A DNA stretch of 64,000 bases, from assembly GCA_029255685.2 (NCBI GenBank), contig CM055313.2, positions 47,820,079 through 47,884,078 on the forward strand, read 5' to 3'. Made by a program: the position numbers and the translations under genes. Below are positions 57,060 to 64,000 of this stretch, one piece after another. The first letter of the stretch is position 1, and each line of letters starts with the position of its first letter. The notes under the pieces are model-generated. The model was given only the letters and a program-made list of their open reading frames with translations, searched no databases and was not told the DNA's origin. Source of the DNA: Silene conica (Eukaryota > Streptophyta > Magnoliopsida > Caryophyllales > Caryophyllaceae).

Positions 57060-58133
57060 TGTGGGGAATAAAACGCGTATTCACCCTAAAATTGTAGGAT
57101 TATAATGAAATATACAATTGCGAATATCGTCATAAGATTAAAAGGCATGAGAAAAGAAGTACAACCTTTAGTCCTCGCGCAAAAGGCCTAAGAACAGGAA
57201 TTAATGCAAATTCCCTCCTATAACTTGCACCCAAGACTTAGTTTGAGACGTGGCCGCGTGTGCTAGAAATCCTCTCCAATTGCCTTGCAATATCGGGAGA
57301 GCTATTGAGTTTTAGATGTGAGATCTGAGGTATTTGAGAAAAGAATGTCTCAAAACCCTAATTTTCTTTTCAGATAATTAAACAGTGCACCAAGAGTAGT
57401 CGATATAAGGAGAAGGACTCTCCTTATATACTACAAGAGGCCGGCCGAATTGGAGATGGAGTAGGAGTGGGCTTTCCACTCTTACCTTATTCTAATTCGT
57501 GATTCGACCCATTTAGCTTAAATATAATTCGCGGGTTTATAATTATAAATCGTAACATGTTATCAGATATTAATACAGTCGATATATTAATAACGGTCTG
57601 ATAAAATACGATATTGTATAATTACCCAAATTAATATAACTGTTTATATTAATACGCGAATACAATATTTAATTAAATATAACCGTTTATATTTAATTTA
57701 CGAATTAAACTTGTAATCCGTATTAGCTAAAATTATTTAATCCGTATTAAATAATAATTCTCTACATCTTATTGACTAATTTAATAGTCAATACCTCTGA
57801 CTAACCGTTTAGTCATATCCGGCAAAATGTGATTGTATTTTCATACCTTCACATCTCTCAAACGTGTCCTATAGGTGTGACGTATAGGGACCAGTTGACC
57901 ACCGCCATCCGTATGACAATAACGTCAAACTTATCTAGCAAGCCAACCGTTATTGATAAACGTGGATCAACTGGTAATAATACAAAAGTATGCCCTTGTG
58001 ATCCTTAAAGAGATTTAATAAGTCATTGTACTTAATTGTCAAGGACACCAGCCCCAACAATCTCCCACTTGTCCGTACAAGGGTATGTTCAATGACGTTA
58101 TCACACTACATGTGGAGGACACAATCTCCAACA
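57060..58133 (-). repeat. CM 5' LTR
   Basis: It is 1074 bp, similar to the CP LTRs, including the inner second LTR-like start (CCCCAACA on the + strand near 58053-58060) and a PPT-like block. It ends CCAACA before TSD CTTCC. Confidence 0.9.
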
Positions 58134-58290
58134 CTTCCCTACTCTCTAAAAGCTGCTTCCTCTTTTCTCTTAAAGTCATCTCAAGCTCGTGGTGTTGTGG
58201 TAGGAGTTCTCCTTGAACTAAACCTGCGCATAAGATGGAAACTACAACAAAAAAGTGAGAAGGTTTAAGGAACAAAAGTTCCTTAAACAA
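58134..58290 (-). pseudogene. G2 copy B gag N-terminus
   Basis: The start context CTTATGCGCAGG on the + strand corresponds to the gag start of copy C at 62565. Relative to C there is an extra base directly after the start (about 58224-58228) that shifts the frame before GELLP. The frame is then cut by CM at 58134. The remainder is at 51076-51524. Confidence 0.6.
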
Positions 58291-58330
58291 AAAGAAACAA
58301 AAACAAGAAACAATAAACATTGGCGTCACC

Positions 58331-58348
58331 TCCCCGACAACGGCGCCA
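58331..58348 (-). promoter_or_regulatory. G2 copy B primer binding site, tRNA-Asp type
   Basis: TGGCGCCGTTGTCGGGGA on the minus strand lies 5 nt inside the 5' LTR. One C-to-T difference separates it from the copy C site. Confidence 0.83.
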
Positions 58349-58353
58349 AAATT

Positions 58354-60097
58354 TGATGCCCGTCGTTGAGGGTACCAAAGATAAAATTAATAATTCCTAA
58401 ACTTTAACTATAGATAGCGAAAGTCAGGGTCGAACCACAGAGAGGTGGGGAATGTTAATTGTTTGATGTTAATGTTATAGGGTAACAAAAGTGGGGGTTT
58501 GATTGATTGTTACTAAGTCTAGAAACAAATATAAAAATAAAACAAGTAAATAAAGATGAGAATAGAACTATAGTAAAAGAGATGCTAGGATGTTTGGGTA
58601 ATAAACAGCTAAGATAGTATAAATCTTAAGTCAACATGTATTGCAGTCGCGTAAGGGGTGTAACATATCCTTTAGGTCTATGCTACCTAATAGCTCCTTT
58701 CGGCCTATGCTATTAGTTCCTAGGTCTCACAATTATTGGGTGTCAACAATAAGGGTGATTCCTAAATTCTTGGTTACATACCTTTCAGTCTTAAGTAACC
58801 TAGCCGTCTTAAGGCGTAAACCAATGCCCTTCCCGTATCTTTCAATCTTGGGTAGGTCATTAATAACATCCTACAAGTCTCCCTTGGGTCTCATTATAGT
58901 ATACTATAGTCAACGAAGTAAAACGAAACAGAATACATACGCGAGTAGGTCGACCGACCAGCTAGCCCAGTCGGCCGACCACAACCTCAGTCGACCGACC
59001 CGTTAGGCAGGTCGGCCGACCAAGGCACTGCTACAGTCGGTCTCAGAATCTATACTACCTACGCATATCTACCCCCTACATCCTAACATATGAAATTAGC
59101 TACTCATGATTACTAAAACAATAATGAAAACAGGAATAAACATGGAAATCATAATGAGTATCAATGTAAACATGCAATCACTAATAAGGGTTTGGAATTC
59201 TATCTTAAACCGAATGCAATAATTCTAAACTAATAATAATAGAACTGAAATTAAGAGGAGAATTACCGGAAATAGGATTAAGGCAGAAAAAGAAACAAAC
59301 TTTATTGATGAATGCTTGAAAGATTGATGAACAAAACTAGAAGTGCTTGAGAATTATTGAAAGATTACAACTAAAGATAAAACTAAATTCTAAAACTCGA
59401 ATTATAAAACTTGATGTAAGACTTGATAGATAAAAGATTGCATAAAACTGAATGCTAAGTCTCAATCATGAACCCTAATCACGTAATTAGCTTAAATAGA
59501 CAGAAATAAAGAGTTTCCTAATGACCTAATAACTTGAATGGGGTTTGCGGAAATTTCTGGGTCTGCGCTGAGGTCGGTCGACCTGATGATGAGGTCGGTC
59601 GACCTCCTGTCGGGCTTGGTGAACTTCTGACGAATTCTGCAGCGCGCGTCAATCTTAAAACACCTTCCATTTCTTCGGTACTCATGATAATAAGGCGATT
59701 CTCACGGCGTTGGAAAGCTAAGAGGATAAGCTTTCACCTCCAACTGGAATCACTCCATTATCAGCTCTAGAACTCGAGATATAGCCATTTGAAACAGGCT
59801 GCAATATCGTGGATCGATTCTTTGCTTTTTGAGAGCTTGTAAACTATATGCACCTCTACTTATGCAATCTCCAGGCCTTGAAATGTGCGCTAGGCTTCGT
59901 TCCTTCGTGTCCTTAGCCATAAAAATCACTTGAGGACGTATTTTGTTTGAAATTGCCTCTTTTCCGCATAATTCTGCAAAATAGCATAAAAATACGAAAG
60001 TAGACAAAAGTTGGGAAATAAAGGCTAAAACATCGTAAATGAGCTCTAAAATGCGTGTGAAAATAGATGTAAAACATCATAAAATAGACACGCATCA
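58354..60097 (-). repeat. G2 copy B 5' LTR
   Basis: It is 1744 bp, paired with 36435-38177. Palindrome clusters lie at about 58947-59025 and 59570-59612. At the first cluster this copy reads GTCGACCGACC where the other LTR has GTCGACTGACC. Confidence 0.9.
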
Positions 60098-62565
60098 AGA
60101 CAAACCAAAGATGATATAATGCTTCCCTACCTTAAAAGTCAAGGTCCCACTACCTACGTCAATGATAGCTCCTGCGGTGTGTAAGAAGGGTCTCCCTAAT
60201 ATGATAGGTATATAGGCATCCTCGGGCACGTCCAAAATAACAAAGTCAACCGGGAAGAAAAATCTGTCAATGCGCACAGGGATGTTTTCCAACATCCCTA
60301 TGGGTTCCATTGACGTACGGTCGGCCATTTGCACCGTCATGCTAGTCATCGCGAAGGTGGTCATTCCTAGTTTTAAGGCCACACTTAAGGGCATAACACT
60401 GATGCTAGCCCCTAAGTCACATAAGGCCTTCTTTACTAGGAAGGTCCTTATGTTGCAAGGTACAGAAAACTCCTAGGGTCCTCCAACTTACGAGGGGCAA
60501 TGACATGGGACAGAAAACTGGAGGACTCCTCGGTAAGTGCTACAGACTCTACCTTATCAAGAGACCGTTTTCGGGTTAAAAGTTGTCTCATAAATTTTAA
60601 ATACGAAGGAACCTGTTGGACTAATTCTAAAAATTGTACTTGTACATTAAGTGAACGAATAACATCTTTGAATTTGTCGAAGGATACCTGTTCCTTTGTG
60701 GGTAGAAGTCGCTCCGGATAGGAAGGGCTAGAGCTCTCGGCATTTGCAGCCCTCTTTAAGAATTTGGGGGTCTTGTCACCCCGGAATAGGAATTCCCTTA
60801 GGTTATCCGGCATCTCAGGCCTAAAGGAATCCGCATGTTCAGCACTTTCGGTCGACCATGGTCCTCGGTCGTTCGACCATCCTCTTGCTCTCTAGAAGCT
60901 ACTGGAATCTCGTCAGTGGTCGACCGACTGGAATCAGTGGTCGGTCGACCGGAATTACTGCTACACGGAATCTTCCTTTTCTCCTTTCCTTTCTCACCAG
61001 CTTTCTCACCTCCAACTTTAGCCCCGCTCCGCAAAGAAATGAAGTTAAAGGTCTCCTTCTTCTGGTCCGTTTTGGTCGGAAGTTGACCCGGGACCCGTGT
61101 ATCGTTCTTTCTCCCAATTAGAGCAATCTGAGACTCCAACATTTTCATTCCCGCCTCTCACGCATGTGACTCCTTCTGGACGAACCCTATAAGATTTTGG
61201 ATTAGAGTGTCCGTATTGGGTGGTGGGTTTGAAGGTGGTTGAGGGACGAAAGGTGGTTTTTGGAAGTTTTGTTTGTGCGGAGGGATGTAAGCTTGGTTTT
61301 GGCCTTGTTGTTGGTGTTGTGGGTTAAGGACGTTTTGACTCGTCCATCTCATGTGTGGGTGGACATTGTTGTTGTTAGGGTCATAAAAATTGTTTCCGCG
61401 GTAATGTTGGAAAGCCGCGCACGTTCCATTGGATGAAGTAAAAAATTTTGAAACGTGCCCCTCTCTTCCGCATATCTCACATATAAACGGCCCATCAGAA
61501 ACTGCATTGACTTGGTACATGCCACCCTTAATCCCACTACCAACCTCAAACTTCCCGCCACTCACCTCAAGCTTGTCTAGTTTGGCCATTAGAGCCTCAA
61601 TAGCCGCCACATTCGACTCAGCCTTCATTTGGTTACCACGGGAAGTCCCATATTCAGCCCGATAACTGCGACATCCTCTATAATCTTGAGACCCTTGGTC
61701 TCTCCCGAATTCTCCTGGAATCTTCCGTTGGCAGCAACATCCAAGTAGGCTCGGTTATCATCATAAAGGCTGTTATAGAACTGGTTACATAGAAACCACT
61801 GTTCGAATCCATGATGAGGTATGGATCGAACGAGTCTTTAAAACCTAGTCCAAGCCTCACTGAAATCTTCTGAAGCTCCTTGTTTGAAGCTAGTAATCTG
61901 TGCTCTCAAGGCATTAGTCTTGGCCGCGGAATAGTATTTCTGATAGAAGGCCAAGGCTAATGTGTTCCAGTCGGTCACTCCCGCAGCAGTGCGGTCTAAG
62001 TCTCGGTACCACTCCCTTGCTGAGTCTCGGAGAGAAAAAATGAACATTGTTTGCTTGATTTGATTCCTGGGTCACTCCATATGGGGGTGCAATAGAGCAT
62101 ATATAATCCGTGACGATTTCTATATGCTTTACTGCATCCTCGTTAGCCGCGCCCCCGAATTGATTTTTCTTCACCATGGAGATATAAGAAGGCTTGTCCT
62201 CGAATGGTTTCCCCGTGCCCGTAGGTAGACTGAACCCTTTGTAAAAGGTCCTTCACCTGTGGCATGGAGTGATTGGTGATGCTTGCTTCTTCAGTCATCT
62301 TTTCCTCTTTTTCAAAGGTTTGGAAGTAGTTGTTTATGGATGTTTTGGGTGTAGGTGGATTGTGAGGTGCTTGTGGTTGATTTGGTGTAGGTGTGTTATT
62401 TTGTGGTGATGGTGGTGATGGTGGTTGATCAAAAATGTCTTCTTGGAATAGAGAAGATGGTGAACCTCCTTCCTTACTCTCTAGAAAACGCTTTTTCCTT
62501 GCTCTAAGATTCCTCTCAAGCTCAAGATCAAGTGGTAGGAGTTCTCCTTGAACTGACCTGCGCAT
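60098..62565 (-). pseudogene. G2 copy C gag-PR, main part
   Basis: The start is at 62565 (MRRSVQGELLP). A Pro-rich linker and the gag core (ITSFKQGASEDFSEAW), knuckle CEICGREGHVSKFF in which the last Cys is Phe, the linker with palindrome-coded Gly-Arg-Pro-Thr-type repeats, and the protease up to IIFGLS follow. Lesions include a 2-nt loss near 62240-62250, a frameshift near 62055-62065, a TAA at about 61839, an indel near 61660 and a further frame break near 60470. The C-terminal tail is at 35995-36434, beyond copy B. Confidence 0.82.
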
Positions 62566-62662
62566 AAGATGGAAACTACAAGAAAAAAGTGAGAAAGGTT
62601 TAAGGAACTAAGTTCCTTAAACACAAAAACAAAAACAGAAAACAATAAACACTAGCGTCACC

Positions 62663-62680
62663 TCCCCGGCAACGGCGCCA
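62663..62680 (-). promoter_or_regulatory. G2 copy C primer binding site, tRNA-Asp type
   Basis: TGGCGCCGTTGCCGGGGA on the minus strand is a perfect complement of the plant tRNA-Asp 3' end. A 5-nt spacer separates it from the LTR. Confidence 0.85.
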
Positions 62681-62685
62681 AAATT

Positions 62686-64000
62686 TGACACCCGTCGTTG
62701 AGGGGTGCCAAAGATAAGATTTATAAAACCTCGGCTGAAACTAGATAGCGAAAGTCAAGGGTCGAACCACAAGGAGGTGGGGAATGTTTATTGTTCTATG
62801 TTGATATTTTAGGGTAACAAGTTGGGGCTTTGATTGACTGTTACTAAGACTAAATAAAATAAAGGCAAGGATAAGACGAAAATAAAGATAGAAATAAAAC
62901 TATAGTAAAACGAATGCCAAGATGTTCGGGTAATAAAGAGCTACGATGGTATAAATCCTAAGTCAACATGTATTGCAGTCGCGTAAGGGGTGTAACATAT
63001 CCTTTCGGTCTATGGTACCTAATAGCTCCTTTCGGCCTATGCAAAATTAGTTCCTAGGTCTCACAAATATTGGGTGTCAACAATAAGGGCGATTCCTAAA
63101 TTCTAGGTCACATACCTTTCAGTCTTATGTAACCTAGTCGTCTTAAAGCGTTGACCAATGCTCTTCCCGTATCTTTCAACCTTGGGTAAGTCATTACTAA
63201 CATCCTATAAGTCTCCTTTCAGTCTCATTATAGGTTGCTATAGTCGACGAAGTAAGACAGAACTGAAAACATGCGCGAAGCCAGTCGACCGACCAGCTAC
63301 TGCAGTCGGCCGACCAACCACCTCAGTCAACCGACCAGTTAAGCTGGTCGGTCGACCAAAAGTCTGCTATAGGTTGTCTCGGGTGCTATACCATCTACGC
63401 AAATTACTTCCTACATCCTAACATATGAAATTAGCTACTCATAACTATGATAATAACAATAACAACGATTAAGAAAATAACATTCATAATAAATAACAAT
63501 CTAAACATGCGATAAACAACAAGGCTTTGGGATTCTAACCTAAACCGGATACTAGCAATTCTATAAAGATAACATTAACAAAAGTGAAATCAAAGGGAAA
63601 TTACCGAACAAGGATTAGGGCAGAAAAGACAAACTTTATTGAATCCGCGTGGAAAGATTGAATGTATACTAGGAACAATGCTAAAACTAGAGAAACTAAA
63701 CAAAAAATTAATAGAGGATTATTGTAAAACTAAGAGCTTGTCTCTGATAAAAAGCTAGATACTAATCCCTAATCACGTCATAGGTTTAAATAGAGATTAC
63801 AAAGGTGATTATCAAAAACCTAATCCGTGTATGGGCTTTACGGAAATTTCTGAAACTGCGACTTGGTCGACCGACCAAGTGATGCGGTCAGTCGACCGGT
63901 TATTGAGCCTGGTGGACTTCTGCTTCTGTATGTTGAGTTCTAGGCTTGAGATAACAGGTGTTATGGTCGACCGACCAGGGTAGTCGGTAGGTCGACCGGT
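62686..64000 (-). repeat. G2 copy C 5' LTR, cut by the window end
   Basis: 1315 bp are visible of an LTR about 1.74 kb long in copy B. It starts TGACACCC on the + strand, where B has TGATGCCC. Palindrome pairs lie at about 63281-63358 (two pairs), 63864-63900 and 63965-64000. The minus-strand CTATTTAAACC near 63784-63794 is a TATA-like candidate. Confidence 0.85.

Larger units (their letters stand above)
51530..58133 (-). mobile_element. CM: Ty1/copia element with its 3' end deleted
   Basis: It is flanked by TSD CTTCC (51525-51529 and 58134-58138). The 5' LTR (57060-58133) is full length, but the 3' LTR is reduced to 180 bp (51530-51709), joined directly to RNase H codons. RNase H C-terminus, 3' untranslated region, PPT and most of the LTR are missing. 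The rest of gag-pol is open and is the best-preserved polyprotein in the window. It is a close relative of CP. Confidence 0.9.
36435..60097 (-). mobile_element. G2 copy B: complete gag-PR-only element, hosting TG and CM
   Basis: LTRs of 1743 bp (36435-38177) and 1744 bp (58354-60097) have TGATGC..GCATCA ends. The target duplication is GGACA (36430-36434) and AGACA (60098-60102), one mismatch. With TG and CM removed, the internal region is about 5.1 kb: PBS, gag, PR, a 2.1-kb 3' untranslated region and a PPT. RT, RNase H and integrase are absent. The LTRs differ at about 45 positions by eye. Confidence 0.9.
31195..64000 (-). mobile_element. G2 copy C: host of SL and copy B, 5' LTR runs off the window
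   Basis: The minus-strand G2 pieces are 31195-32499, 35366-36434 and 60098-64000. Removing SL and copy B rejoins them collinearly (3' region, then gag-PR, then PBS and 5' LTR). The 3' LTR and last part of the 3' region are lost at the junction near 31190. The 5' LTR starts at 62686 and is not complete in the window. Confidence 0.82.

Overview
The window is plant nuclear DNA, almost certainly eudicot heterochromatin. Everything I can recognise is LTR retrotransposon, inserted into one another, and I found no host gene, tRNA, rRNA or satellite. The plant origin is shown by tRNA-Asp-type and tRNA-iMet-type primer sites, Athila-like Ty3/gypsy polyproteins and Ty1/copia polyproteins. All coordinates are + strand. 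The substitution counts between LTR pairs quoted below were made by eye. || Names used below. G1 is an Athila-like gypsy element on the minus strand (2912-26438, TSD CTAAC). CP is a copia element on the plus strand (9507-18298, TSD GGTTT) inserted in G1. G2 is a second Athila-like family whose polyprotein stops after the protease, with no reverse transcriptase or integrase. It occurs as copy A (1-1405, minus), copy D (about 27316-31187, plus), copy C (about 31195 to the window end, minus, split by insertions) and copy B (36435-60097, minus, inserted in C). SL is a solo LTR (32500-35365, TSD AACAT) inserted in C. TG is a very young gag-only copia-type element on the plus strand (42635-51075, TSD AGAAG) inserted in B. 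CM is a copia element on the minus strand (51530-58133, TSD CTTCC) inserted in B, with most of its 3' end deleted. HF is a truncated LTR-like fragment (1406-2911 plus 26439 to about 27300) that hosts G1. || Left to right: A, HF left half, G1 3' LTR, G1 untranslated region and env-position ORF, CP, G1 pol, PR and gag, G1 5' LTR, HF right half, D, a tail-to-tail junction at about 31190, C with SL, B 3' LTR, B with TG and CM, B 5' LTR, then C gag-PR and its 5' LTR running off the window. Inferred relative ages: C before B (LTRs about 2.6% apart), G1 (about 1%) before CP (about 0.65%), and TG newest (one visible difference in 1265 bp). || Only CM (3' truncated) and TG (gag only) keep long undamaged frames. 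CP, G1 and all G2 copies are broken by stops and frameshifts. Enzymes for the gag-only and gag-PR families would have to come from elsewhere. || The most unusual signals are not coding. (1) SL and HF carry tandem arrays of about 50-bp units that each fold as a hairpin. The outer stems change from unit to unit but stay complementary, the inner 3-bp stem also covaries, and the loop TTAAGYT is constant. The imperfect pairs are G.U only on the element sense strand, which points to structured RNA. (2) Paired short palindromes in three sequence alphabets (GGTCGGTCGACC, CAGCCGG..CCGGCTG, CACTCGATCGAGTG) recur in unrelated families near TATA boxes, in leaders and even inside a gag-PR coding region. 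The two copia elements carry different alphabets at the same leader positions.
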